A DNA stretch of 64,000 bases, from positions 2,318,440 to 2,382,439 of the forward strand of contig NW_022985164.1 of the NCBI RefSeq assembly GCF_010093535.1, written 5' to 3'. The first letter of the stretch is position 1, and each line of letters begins with the position of its first letter. Of the stretch, positions 21,214 to 32,264 are shown piece by piece. Under the pieces are notes generated by a model, which saw only the letters and a program-made list of their open reading frames with translations, was not told the origin of the DNA and searched no databases. A program made the position numbers and the translations under genes. The DNA is from Lindgomyces ingoldianus. Taxonomy: Eukaryota > Ascomycota > Dothideomycetes > Pleosporales > Lindgomycetaceae.

Positions 21214-23041
21214 TAAGCACAAGCTGATAGTTTTGGACAAGACGGCGTTGATGCTGAATGCTTTTCGAGTTACATCAGCCTGGTCGTTCCATCCTGCTTT
21301 GCTGCGCGTGAAATGCCACTGGAGTGGTAAGAACTTAGATAGGAATCGCTTTCACCTGTTTGCTGCCTTTTTTTTTTTTTTTAACGCAGGAAGTCCTTTG
21401 AGATTGCTAGGGAAACAGGAAGTATGGAGGTGAGCTTGTGTTGCTAGCGGCTTCAGCTGGAGGACGTTTTACTTGGTGCGCCTGCATCGCTGTACAATCT
21501 TGGCGGACGAATTAGAGTTGACCGAGCCGTCGCCTATTCCTTTTCGATGATTGGAGGATCTAATAATAGCATTGAGGCTTGATGCACTTGAGTTTCTGTA
21601 AATCTACAGCAGGTTTCCCTAAGCTCAATAACCTAGCATGTTGGTGAGTGAGCACAAGGGAAGCAGGCTCGCCGGGACCAGCCACCGCCTCTTGCAAGTG
21701 GATAACTGGTGATCAACTGGTGGCGGTGCAATTTCTGGTACTGAATATAGCAATGGTTCAAGATTTAAATGCTCCTGTCAGTCTGCTTACCAGCAGGTGA
21801 ACACCTTGATCACACTAGCGGGGAGGATGGCCGACCCGCTCCTGCTTTGACCTTGTTTTTCATGGGTAGGTCGAGGTACATGGGCCACAGCTATGGTGCT
21901 CCTGCAAAGCGCTAAGAGTCATTTCGTAAGCGTCTTTTTGAGCGACCGTGCGCTCAGAATAACCGAAGTGTAGATCCGGAAACCAATACTAGTCACCCCT
22001 GTAGGTTTTAGTTCATCTCAGTTTTTTTGGAGCTGGATTGCCTGGATAAGGTCTTCTCCTTATGTCAAGCCCGATAATAGCCACTACTCGCATCCTGGAA
22101 TATCGCAAGTATCCGCATGACGCTTTTGAAAGAAAGAGAAAAGTCGACTCGAAGGATGGCTTGGCAGGCTGCTGTAACGGTACCGCAGTGTGCAGATTTC
22201 TGGAGAGGCCTCTTTTCCTTGGTCCTGTTTACCCACTTTTTAGCTTAAGTTTGGAGTGGTAGAACCCCTCCCCCCTCCCTGAAGAACTGTTTTCCCCGTG
22301 TTTTCTGTGTACAAGGTTGGTACGGCTATATCTGCTTTCTAATATACTATTGGAGTCTTTGTATTGCACCTCAAGCCGCAGTATTACTATCGGTTTGGCC
22401 ATAGAGGATATGGGATATAGAAACAGTCTCCTTCGGCGTGATGATTGTATTGCAGTAGTGGGTCTTCCTGTCTTCATTTAAGCTAATATTGTGCGCTACT
22501 TTCTTGGTCTAGTTAGGCAGACTAGCGCAAGGTCCACAGCGGAACGAACATGCTCATTGCTAAGTCTTGCTATCCGCTCTTCCAACCAGCTGATCAAATG
22601 AGCCGGTCGAATTCCTTTAAGCAATTGGTTAGCTTTCCTTGGAAGTGCGCAAGTACTCGGTGTCTAAGTGGTTGATAACATGATTGTATCCCCCTGAGGG
22701 GGAATCAAGTCGCAAGCTATCCGACAGACCTTGATGTAAATATTCCGCGGAGCCTTGAGACAATGGACACAGTTTGATGCGACTTCCTTCCTTCTAAGCG
22801 CGGACATTGGGATCCTAGCGGCTGGACTTGGATCTTTTCCAAGGCTGTCTCTTGCTCTGGTTCCGTTCCAGGGCTCAACAATAGGTGCACGAACACCCCT
22901 GGTGCCTTCATTCAAGACACTCTAGAGAGATTACGGGAAAATAGGAGCGAGGCCCTTGGTCACATGCTAAAGGTGCAGTACAGATCGTGGGTCCTGGAGC
23001 ACATGCCAACGTTGACGTTCGGGGCCGCTGGTGTTAACCGC
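21214..23041. other. Non-RIP intergenic region, no gene recognised
   Basis: Upstream flank of the NLR. A run of 14 T lies at about 21369-21382. A palindromic TCCCCCTGAGGGGGA is at about 22689. Short ORFs on both strands do not look like real proteins. The right arm of the NLR-flanking inverted repeat is at 21813-21855. Confidence 0.45.
21813..21855 (-). repeat. Right arm of the 43-bp inverted repeat flanking the NLR gene
   Basis: Reverse-complement partner of 16303-16345. The two arms enclose the whole NLR gene and about 600 bp of upstream DNA (5.55 kb in total). Confidence 0.8.
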
Positions 23042-26000
23042 CAGGGCTTCCAACGAGGCGTAGTACTGTACGATTGGGCGATTTTGAGGCCTGTACGGGT
23101 GAGATTTTGGGTACGTTCGTACGGCAGGGAGGAGGAGAGGTAGGTGTACGTATTGTAACTGTTACAGCTCACGTGATCTGTACAAGTAGTACAATTTAAT
23201 TAAAGTACGCTATACTCTAGTTAAAACAGCTAAGATTATAGGTCTCTAGAGACACAAGATTAAGGTCTAATTAACTATAAGATAACTAATTCTCCCTAGT
23301 AACAAGAGCAGAGAGGTCTAAAAGCTTGCTACTTACTACCTTATGCTGTAGCTAGTTCTTCTAGAGTTAAATAGCCTTAATTGTTGCACTTTTTAGTAAG
23401 CCTTAATTATTAGTTACTGTACAACTAGCTGCGCTAAAACACCTCTCACACTTACAACTAGTAGCTAGGATAGTAAGGAAATTAAGGGCAATCTTAAAGA
23501 GGATAGGATAGGCTGTTTTGCCTCTAGTAAGCCACTATTATAGGGGTTCTCCGCGTAGTAAGGGGTAATCTTTGTAGTAATTAGCTCTTATAAAGTTATA
23601 GTAGAGCTGTAGCTTATTTAACACCTTCTTACACTTGTGTAAGCGCTAATTTGTTATAAGAGAAAGGTTAATAAAGAGGCAAGCCTTGTAATTATTGTTG
23701 TAATAGTTGCTACCTAGCAGCTTACAACACCTAGGAGATAATAGCTTATTCTTAACTTTATGCTTATCCTTAGCATTTAAATACTAGTTAAAGATTGTCT
23801 TTATTAACCTAGTTACCTTATCTACCTAGCTCTTGTAATACTGCTAGTAATCTTAAAACTAAAGTAAGCGCAATTAAGGGTTAAGGATAGTAGTAACTGC
23901 GTAGTACAAGACTAGCAGATTAAGAATTAGTTTACCCTAGTAAGTAGTAAGCTTTTAATAGCTAAACTTAACAGCATTTTTAAGGTATAAGTTACTTAGC
24001 TTGTTAGCAGTAATTACTCTTATTTAATTAAGGTAGATTTAGAGGCACTAAAGCTCTATTATAGTCCTCTATAGTAAGCTAGATAAGCTCTAGCCCTTAA
24101 GTCTCTTTATTATCTAATAGAACTTCTCTAAAAAGTTCTTAAAGCGCTTAATCTTATCCTAATTATCTTTAGTAATAAGATCTGCTAGGGCATTAAAGCT
24201 AGCTTGTTAAGTCTTTTTATTAGCATTAGAAAAGCCTCTTTATTGCTGTTAGAAGCAACTAATAGCCTCTCTAAGCTTGTAACAGCGTAATAGCATAAGG
24301 TAAACTAAGTGCTAGTGTACTCTGCTATTGCGCACTAGATTAAGCGTGCTAAACTGCTAAATTAAGTCCTCCTCTGCAATGTTAATTTAGAGAGTCTTAA
24401 AAAGCCTTATGCGCTTATGTAATGCTAGCACACTGTTTACAAAGTTATAGAGTTGTCTAATAACTCTACGCTTTCTATATAGCTTAAATTAATTGCGTAG
24501 AGCAGCTTTAGCAAGCTTCTGCTTAAATTTTATAACACCTTTGCTGTATATAATAGCTTTAATAACTACCTAGATTATATAGGCAGCGCAGTAGATTTAG
24601 TGCTGTCTATTAAGCTTATACAGTAGGTTAAGCTCCTTATTAAGGCTCTAGATAAGCTTGTTGTTGTTATTTAACACATTATCTCTAATAAAGCAGCTAA
24701 ATTTTAACGTAATATTGTACTTATTAATAACAGCAGCTATCTTAGAAGCTTGCGCACTGCTAGTATAGTTACTGTATAAGTTTTTAAAGCTAATTAAGAG
24801 GTCTTGCTAAGCGTGTAAGGCATCTAGCTGTTGTTAGTTACAGAGTTCTTATAATAGTAGCCTGTGCGCGCATACTAACAAAGTAAGCTACTACTGTAAG
24901 GAAGGAAAGGTAGTTTCTAGAACACTATATATCTATGCTTAGCGCAATTTTTAATAGCGCAGTAATTAGTATTATTTAAATCTTCTTCTTTTACTGCATA
25001 AGTGCAGCATAGATATCCTTAGAGAGTGTAGTAGCAGAATGTAGTAGGGCAGCAAGAAGATCTATGCAATTCTAGCTAATAAAACTATAGGTCTTTAATA
25101 AAATAGCCTTTTTAAACAACTAATCCTGCACTATAACCTAGTTAACTAGGGCACTGCGCAGAGGACCCTCCTGCTATAGTGTATAAGATAACCCCCGCGA
25201 CAAGCCTGCTGCTCCTCTAGCTGCCTCCCATAGGTGCTGCAGTAGCTGTACGCTATTAGGTAAGAGCTCTCTATTAACGTTAACCTTATGCTCTCTTAGT
25301 AGGTGCTAAATAATATAGTTATAGCTATCTACCACCTTTACAGCGCCTTAAAAGCCCTGCTTATAACACTAACAGCAGAGCTAGAGGCAGATTACCTTGC
25401 TCTGCTCCTCTAGGAGCGTTATATCTGCGCTATAAGCTTACACCTTTAACAGTGTACAATTGCTTTGTAAAGTAGTCTTGTTCTTTACTTAGTAACCTAA
25501 TTATGCTAAGGGCAATGCCTGTTTTAAGTTTAATAGCTATATATTATTCTAATTAATTATAAACTTAACGCTAGCATTATAATTGCAGTTCTCTAGAAAC
25601 TGCTGCAATTAATCTTTAGCTACAGACAGTGTACTATCACAGGATAAGGCAGGAGACGCAGTGTAGAGGGCTTTTAACTTCTACAGCCTATAAGACTGCG
25701 TAAAATAGACAACAGAGAGATCTAATTAACTAGATAAGGCCTATAAGGCGGCAAGACACGTAGATAGATAACTCTGTAATAGAAAATAGTCTGTAATAGG
25801 CATTTTTAAGACAACAGACTGCAGATAGATAGATTAAACCCCTTAGAAAGAGATTTAAGCGCCCTTGCAAAACTTTTGGCTAATTAGAGCTTTAGAAGCT
25901 CTCCCCGCAGACCTCCTGCTCACCAGAGTCCTCCTACTCCTCCAGAATCGCTATAAAAACTTCCTAAAAGGGTAATACAATCTGTACTACGTACTGTACC

Positions 26001-26113
26001 TAGGGCATCATTAACCGTACAGTGCGGCTTACGAACTCAGTACGTTCGTACTGAACACGTGACCGTTACGGTTCACTTTGTACGGACCGTAGTACGGCCC
26101 GTTGGAAGCCCTG
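23042..26113 (-). mobile_element. hAT-family DNA transposon, RIP-degraded
   Basis: The ends begin CAGGGCTTCCAACG on the left and, in reverse complement, CAGGGCTTCCAACG on the right, with similarity extending about 30 bp. The same 8 bp, TTAACCGC, flanks both sides (23034-23041 and 26114-26121). TIRs starting CAGGG and 8-bp duplications are diagnostic for hAT. The 3,072-bp interior is AT-rich with frequent stops, but a transposase remnant runs on the minus strand. Confidence 0.92.
23270..25900 (-). pseudogene. hAT transposase remnant
   Basis: Near 23400-23530 the minus strand reads pieces such as PILFKIALNFLTILASS and CERCFSAAS. These match the hATC dimerisation region, where hAT transposases have a short Ser-rich motif followed by E-R-x-F-S. 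Upstream the frame is broken throughout by TAA/TAG. Limits are approximate; no catalytic residue could be placed with confidence. Confidence 0.6.
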
Positions 26114-26121
26114 TTAACCGC

Positions 26122-27516
26122 ACCCTCCTAATCCCATCTCTCTGGAGATCTCGGTTAATGGTTACTCTACCTAGGCATCTTCCTCTCACCGCAACACAAA
26201 AGCCTCTCTCTCTCTTGCATCCAACGTCCTCCGGCAGCTTCCGGCAGCCTACAACTCCCGAGCAGCCATAACCGTTGTGGGTGTGCCTCGGCTTTGGTTC
26301 TACGGTCTGCATCAAGAGCAACAGCTCAATACTCCAGAACACCGACGACCTACCTTTGGCGGCCCTAACGACAAATATGGGGCAGGCGATGAAGTACCAA
26401 TCCACTGGGGACGGCAGAACAGGCTGAGAAGAAAAGATTTATTCCACGTGTCTAATAATTGGCTTCTTTAGCATCGTTTTCCCCTTACCCTCTTTGGAGA
26501 GTGAATTAGCTATATCTTTAAAACCTGCATCTTTTTGGGCAAATGGAAAGTATTTCTCTGAATCATTTTCTACTTTGCCTTTTGTCTGAATAGTCCGGTG
26601 CTGAAAGCTAGAGAGTTTGGTCCTTGAACGGAACATGGGTTTGTTTCTCTCTCGCCTATGATTGTCGAGGAGGGTTTAGTTGGGGTATGCATAGCTAGAT
26701 CGCCTGTCATGTGTAAGGCATATATACTATTCTGCTCGCGAATCAACCGTGGGTTGACTATTTGTACCTTTTTAGTTGTGATAGCGAAGTGGTACGGAGC
26801 CCCGTCTTTATATCATATGAATTACGTTTTCCACCTTCAGGTGTTCCATTCCTGAAGCCCTGCATGGCAAACGAGAGCCACTTCCCCACCTCTTACACAT
26901 ATCTCATTAAGATGCAGCAATATTCTATTACGAGGTTGTTACACTAACAACAGCGTGGCTCCCTAACCCTACCCCGCGAATAGACGTCAGCAGACGGGTG
27001 CATGCTCCTCAAAGATGTGCTCGTGGCGCATGATATGCTGACAGGTACTACGACATGCATAAGCACGAAATAATTACCATCTGTCCCGCAGTTTCTGTCC
27101 CAACGCTGCCTGATACGGCTGCTGTTGAATTCCTTTTCATTCACCGCCTCTGCCTGGAGAGAAAATCGATGCACCAGTAGCTTCAACGACTTTCCTGACC
27201 ACATTGAGACGTCCGTAGCAGCAGTGCTGACAGCCCCTCTAACTCTGATATATATTGTCCATAGCATGTACATGTTTCAGGCGTCTCCCCAGCAAAATCA
27301 TGGAGGAGCTGAGTTTGAATTCGGAGCGCCCCACTATGATCAAAAGGTACAGGTGGAGCTCGTCCCGCTATGTGGTGCTTGCGGTTTCGATAGCACCCCC
27401 TGTCGCCGATGTGGGACCGTACCTTCGCGACGCCATCATCGCTTGAAATTTCAACAGTGCAACACAAAATACAAAACACAAAACACAAAACACAAAACAC
27501 GCTGCAACTGGCTACC
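26122..27516. other. Intergenic region before ILV1
   Basis: Normal composition. ORFs on both strands (up to 160 codons at 27125-27607) shadow one another and the ILV1 exon, and none is recognisable. Just before the ILV1 start, at about 27461-27500, an ACAAAAC-type 7-bp repeat occurs about five times. Confidence 0.45.
26675..26812 (+). repeat. Diverged copy of the 127-bp solo LTR family
   Basis: Shares CATATATACTATTCTGC, a GGTTGA-containing core and GGAGCCCCGTCTTTATA with the intact copy at 44679-44805. The 5' end is altered and no target duplication can be assigned. Confidence 0.65.
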
Positions 27517-29343
27517 ATGGCCGACTACTCGCGCCCGACAACTCCCGAGGACAGTGCCAATGGGATTCCTACGCCCTGTACGCCGAAAACCACAAGTCTT
27601 GCTCTGACAGAATATTCGACCAACCCTTCGCCGCCATCGGAGTCTCCCAAGGCGAAATTGAAAAATGCTGTCCCGGATGCGTTCCTCCTGCCGAATGGAT
27701 ATCCTGATGTATGAGAATAGTTATCTTTGTATACTAGAGCACGGGGATGAAGAGACTAAGTGTATTGTAGTACCTCCGCCTTATCCTCACCTCCCGCGTC
27801 TACGAAGTCGTCGAAGAAACACCCCTCACACATGCTACAAATTTAAGCAACCGTTTAGAATCCAATGTCATGCTCAAGAGAGAGGATCTGCAGCCCGTGT
27901 TTAGCTTCAAGCTGCGAGGAGCGTATAACAAGATGGCACATTTGGATTCAATGGATCGGTGGCGGGGTGTTGTAGCGTGCAGTGCTGGTATGTCTCTCAC
28001 CAGTCAAGATATAAGGCCTTCAGGGCTGATTGCCTTTGATAGGGAACCATGCCCAAGGCGTCGCATACTCCGCCCGTCGCCTCCGCATACCCGCAACCAT
28101 CGTCATGCCCTCGGGCACCCCCGACATCAAGCACAAAAATGTCTCCCGACTAGGCGGCTCAGTCGTCCTCCACGGAGCCGACTTTGACGCCGCCAAGGAG
28201 GAGGCACATCGGCTGGAGAAGTTCCACAACCTCGTATCGATTCCACCCTTCGACGACCCATACGTGATAGCAGGCCAAGGCACAATTGGCATGGAATTGT
28301 TACGGCAGACCAACTTACAAAACCTGGAGGCTGTCTTCTGCTGCGTTGGTGGTGGTGGATTGATTGCTGGTGTTGGCATATACATCAAGCGCATAGCGCC
28401 TCATGTCAAGATCATTGGCGTGGAAACGTACGATGCCAACGCCATGGTGGAGTCACTGAGAGCGGGGAAGCGTGTCGTCCTCAAAGACGTAGGACTCTTT
28501 GCTGATGGTGCAGCTGTTAAAACCGTGGGAGAAGAGACGTTCAGGATAGGCCAGGAAGTGGTTGATGAGGTGGTGCAGGTCACGACCGATGAGACCTGCG
28601 CCGCCATCAAGGACATGTTCGAAGATACGCGATCCATTGTCGAACCAGCAGGCGCACTGGCCCTTGCCGGGTTGAAAAAGTGGGTGGCGAGGAACCCAAG
28701 TCCAAAGAGAGAGAGGGGCTTGATCGCCGTGGCAAGTGGAGCCAACATGAACTTTGACCGACTCCGCTTCGTCGCTGAGCGCGCTGCTCTTGGTGAGAAT
28801 AAGGAGGCTTTGCTATCGGTCCACATCCCCGAGCAGCCCGGCGCGTTCGCAAAACTCGTCTCCTCCATCCATCCCATGGCCGTCACAGAATTCAGTTACC
28901 GGTACAGTGGACCCAGCTCCGCTAATATCCTCGTCGGTGTCGAGATGAAATCTGCCACCCGCGAAAGAGATCTCCCTGACCTCATCACCAGGCTAGGAGC
29001 CGAAGGCATGACCGCGCACGACCTTTCACAAGACGAGCTCGTTAAGTCGCATATTCGATACCTAGTCGGCGGCCGAAGTAGCGCTGCGGACGAACATCTC
29101 TTCATGTTCGAGTTTCCAGAGCGAGGTGGTGCGCTCTATAAATTCTTGCATACCCTCCAACCTGGCATGAACATCTCGCTATTCCATTATCGGAACTATG
29201 GAGGTGATGTGGGCAAGGTCTTGGCTGGGATACAGTGTAAAGAGGATGAGAAGGATAAGTTGACGGAGTTTTTGAAGGCTATTGGGTATCCGTGGGAGGA
29301 GGTAACGGATAGTCCGAGTTATAAGATGTTCTTAAGAGATTGA
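27517..29343 (+). CDS. Threonine dehydratase (threonine deaminase), isoleucine biosynthesis
   Basis: Exons 27517-27708, 27771-27987 and 28043-29343 give 569 residues. Introns are 62 and 55 bp with GT/AG ends and all junctions are in frame. The PLP lysine lies in [13 protein letters not shown] (about residue 120). The Gly loop is [13 protein letters not shown], and [12 protein letters not shown], which binds substrate, spans the second intron. Two C-terminal ACT-like regulatory modules follow ([17 protein letters not shown] and [17 protein letters not shown]), as expected for the isoleucine-inhibited biosynthetic enzyme; catabolic forms lack them. It converts threonine to 2-oxobutanoate, normally in mitochondria. 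The frame is open upstream to an ATG at 27409. I chose [12 protein letters not shown] because the upstream extension is built from the ACAAAAC repeat; the longer form could serve as a targeting extension. Confidence 0.95.
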
Positions 29344-29689
29344 ATGGATTTGGAAGTTTCGAGGGATGCGAGTGGGCCATTCTGGTGTACCTGGTGTTTG
29401 CTTATCTTTAATACGATTTGTGATATCCCGATAGATGAATACAGGGTTTTTAATGTCTAGTCTGCGTGCAAATAACCGTTCTGCAAAGTATAATTCGATA
29501 TAGCAGTTATCGGAGGATGTAGGGTTGAAGTATAACGTCGGAAGAGCACATTAAAGAGATTGCACATTTACCTAATCTTGACAGTCCATACCTCTCTCAA
29601 GATGCTTCGGTGACCTTCCTCTCCAGGTTTCCCTTACGATGACTCTCTAGAGAGAGTCTGAGGCATGTCTAAGTTAACCGTGACCTAGA
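29344..29689. other. ILV1 3' flank and edge of the transposon block
   Basis: Normal composition to about 29640. At 29641-29686 a short block containing CTCTCTAGAGAGAGTCTGAG recurs in RIP-mutated form at about 62950-62988. After it the AT-rich block starts abruptly. Confidence 0.5.
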
Positions 29690-30920
29690 CGCAGAAAAAA
29701 TAGTAGCATAGAAACTAGACAATCTTAAATAAAAAAGCTTTGCAGAAGAGTATGCTATAAAGTTTAAGAAATACTAATTCTAGTATAGATAGACAGACTT
29801 ATAAGCACTATGCATAATGTTTTATAAAAGACTTAAGAACTTAGCGAAAAATAAGATTAGTTAGCTAGAAAAGCTAATAGACTTTATTAAGTATATAGAA
29901 CTAGTAATTAGAATTAATAATAGGCTCTATATAAGAGAATTAAAAAATAAAGAAGTTAAAAAATAAAGAATAGTATTTTATAAAAAACAACACTTGTGTC
30001 TACTCTAAAACTTATAGACCTGAGCAAAGTAGAAGCTATAAATAAAAGAAAAGGCATTAATAAAGCCTTATAAAAACTATTTATAAAAAAAGAAAAAAAA
30101 TAGTGTTAAAAAAAGCGTGCCTAAAATGTAAAACAGTAGAACATTTTAAAAAAAAAAACTGCCTAGACTTTAAAACTTAAAAGAATAAAAAAAGAGTATA
30201 AATATAAAAGTTTACTATACTAAAATTAAGCTATCTTTTTAAGATGTTAAGAAATAATTAGATTTACACCTTTACTAAAAGTGTAAAGGAAACTATTTCC
30301 TAGGTTAGTGTAGCTAAGTTTATTAAAAAGTAGTAGTTTTAAATAAATAAGAGCTATAGTACTCTCTACGCCTAAGCAGCTAAGTCTAAAGAATAGTGTG
30401 AAGCTATGTGGAGCACCAGAGACATGAGGAACTGCATTGAATGTATTGCTAGAGGAGTCCTTTGTAGGAGTCTATATACATGCGAAATGAGTGGGTGAGT
30501 CTTGGCAACAGATCATGGTGACGATGCACACGACTATGATGACGACGCATCCGATCATGGTGACGACGCATGCGACCATGGTGACGACGCATCCGACTAT
30601 CGTGTGATTACTGCAAACAAATAGACTAACTAGAATAATATACTAGTCTATGTAAAAAATGTTATAAAAGGATAGAAAAGGTTCTTAGTAGAACAAAAGC
30701 TTAAAAAGCTTTCAGCTAAAAAGCTAGACAACTAATACTTTAATAAATTATGTTAGAAGTGTAAAGTAGTAAATTACAAGAAATTATAGTATAATAGAGA
30801 ATATTACTAGGTAAAAATATAAAACAAGCCTAAAGTGTAAATAGTAATTACTAAGGTTACATAATAAAATTACAGCCTATTTACTAAGCAACAGTGTAAC
30901 TAATTTTACTAAAACATACT
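29690..30920 (+). pseudogene. Gag remnant of an old LTR retrotransposon
   Basis: With stops ignored, the + strand gives a capsid-like helical segment (LDNLKQKSFAEEYAIKFQKY, LIDFIKYIELVIRINNRLY). A CCHC zinc knuckle follows at about 30106-30170 (CLKCKTVEHFKKKNC, with a spacing change). A second Cys-rich piece is near 30745. The region is interrupted by the solo LTR at 30397-30619 and the TRIM at 30921. Type of element (Ty3/Gypsy preferred) is inferred. Confidence 0.6.
30397..30619. mobile_element. Solo LTR (223 bp) with internal 21-bp repeats
   Basis: Starts TGTGAAGC, ends CAAACA, and is flanked on both sides by AATAG. It is GC-richer than its surroundings, so it is younger. Four 21-bp units (30512-30595) of the form ATCATGGTGACGACGCATCCG fill its right half. 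No second family member was seen in the window, so calling it an LTR rests on TG/CA ends and the 5-bp duplication. Confidence 0.75.
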
Positions 30921-31346
30921 TGTCGCGTACAGCTATCCGTCTACATATATCCTTCTGCTGTGCTAGCTAGGAGGTTGACCTTTTGGCAAAACGCAACAGT
31001 TATAAGCCTAGTTCGCGGCGTAGTGTAGATGGTTAGCGCTTGAAAAATTTGCGCACCCCTGCTCTACTAATAAGATTGCATTATCCTAGAACACTGCGTG
31101 TTTAATTCCCACGCTTAGCAAAGAGCATTTAGGCAGTGCGCCTATTACAGAGGCTACCTTGTATTTAGATCTGTCTCTAAGTTCTGTTGCTTAGGCAAGA
31201 GGAAGGGTGTGTTAAGGTTGTTTTAACATGTTTCACCTCTCTTGTTCTACAGTTCAAGCTGGGGGGTGTGTCGCGTACAGCTATCCGTCTACATATATCC
31301 TTCTGCTGTGCTAGCTGGGAGGTTGACCTTTTGGCAAAACGCAACA
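30921..31346 (+). mobile_element. TRIM: miniature LTR retrotransposon, best-preserved copy
   Basis: The 78-bp LTRs (30921-30998 and 31269-31346) begin TGTCGCG and end GCAACA, differ at one base, and are flanked by ATACT on both sides. Directly inside the 5' LTR is GTTATAAGCCTAG. The reverse-oriented copy reads GTTATGAGCCCAG, an exact complement of the anticodon arm of a typical initiator tRNA-Met (half-tRNA priming, as in Drosophila copia and yeast Ty5). A purine tract, AGCTGGGGGG, precedes the 3' LTR. The 270-bp interior has no ORF but has tRNA-like A- and B-box stretches (GTAGTGTAGATGGTTAGCGC and GTTTAATTCCCACGC). Confidence 0.92.
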
Positions 31347-31587
31347 ATACTTATTTAAAATAAAAAGCTAGGAGAACTATAAAACAAGTTTACTAGACTA
31401 CTAACATAAAAATTAAGAATACTAACTCTACTACTAGCATTAGCAATAGTTAGAAAAGAATTAGAAAATTAGAACAACTAGAACCTATATACTATATATA
31501 GATTATTAAAACACAACATAGATAATTGTCTATAGAAAGAACACCTAGTATAAATTGTTTAAAATAAGGAATTCCTAGTGTAGACTT

Positions 31588-31876
31588 TGTAACGATTCTC
31601 ATGAATCGTTCCATCTCGGGTCGCCCGGAACCTCCGGAAGGCCCCCGTATCGGCCCCGACCTCGACCTGGCCCCGACCCCTGCTGTTACCCCTATTCCCT
31701 CATGTATTTAGTCGCACCTCGCCCCTGTAGCTAGCTCAGTAGTTTTCTGATATCCTTTTGTACAAGGCCTATAGGTGTCAATGGCATTCCCAGGTTCTGA
31801 GTCCCCACGCACTCCCATATGCCTCTGAGTGGATTCCCACCGCATTCGGACCCATTGTCTTGCCTGCGCCGTTACA
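31588..31876 (-). mobile_element. Solo LTR (289 bp), family of 32837-34867
   Basis: TGTAACGATTC to GCCGTTACA, flanked by GACTT on both sides (31583-31587 and 31877-31881). It is the reverse complement of the LTRs at 32837-33146 and 34558-34867, and is among the least RIP-mutated sequences of the block. Confidence 0.9.
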
Positions 31877-31881
31877 GACTT

Positions 31882-32264
31882 AACAACTACTACAACTAGT
31901 AGTGCTACAACTAGGATTTTGCTACAAGATATAGTATACCTGTTAGAATAGAAGATGCTCTAACTAGCAAGAAAAATATAAGGCTAGATAGTAGCCTAAG
32001 GACATCCTAGAAATTAATAAAGCAGATAACTTAAAAGAATAGACAACAACATGTAAAAACATAGAATGCATTACCTGTAGAAACAGCCTCTTTTACAAAG
32101 CATAATTATACTACTTATGTAAAAAATAACACTATGCTTTCTACTATTTTTAGCGTAAAGTAGCATAATAGAATAATTAACTTTAATACTATAAACAACT
32201 CTATAATTACAACTATAAAGCAGAATATTGCTATATATATATTAATAAGACAAAAATAAATACC
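31882..32264. other. Old retroelement remnant, RIP-degraded
   Basis: AT-rich DNA with scattered Cys codons on the + strand (for example around 32075-32110 and 32210-32280). It looks like decayed retroelement coding sequence between two insertions; no domain can be named. Confidence 0.35.

Noticed and set aside
22684..22706. Hairpin TCCCCCTGAGGGGGA as a terminator or regulatory site
   Set aside because: A single short palindrome with no adjacent gene; likely chance.
27409..27516. Upstream ATG of ILV1 as the true start
   Set aside because: The added 36 residues come from non-coding-looking DNA and the ACAAAAC repeat; the ATG at 27517 starts the more typical N-terminus. Not fully excluded.
30998..31130. 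Functional tRNA gene
   Set aside because: A- and B-box-like blocks are present, but the distance between them is too long and no acceptor stem or anticodon arm could be paired; treated as tRNA-like TRIM interior.
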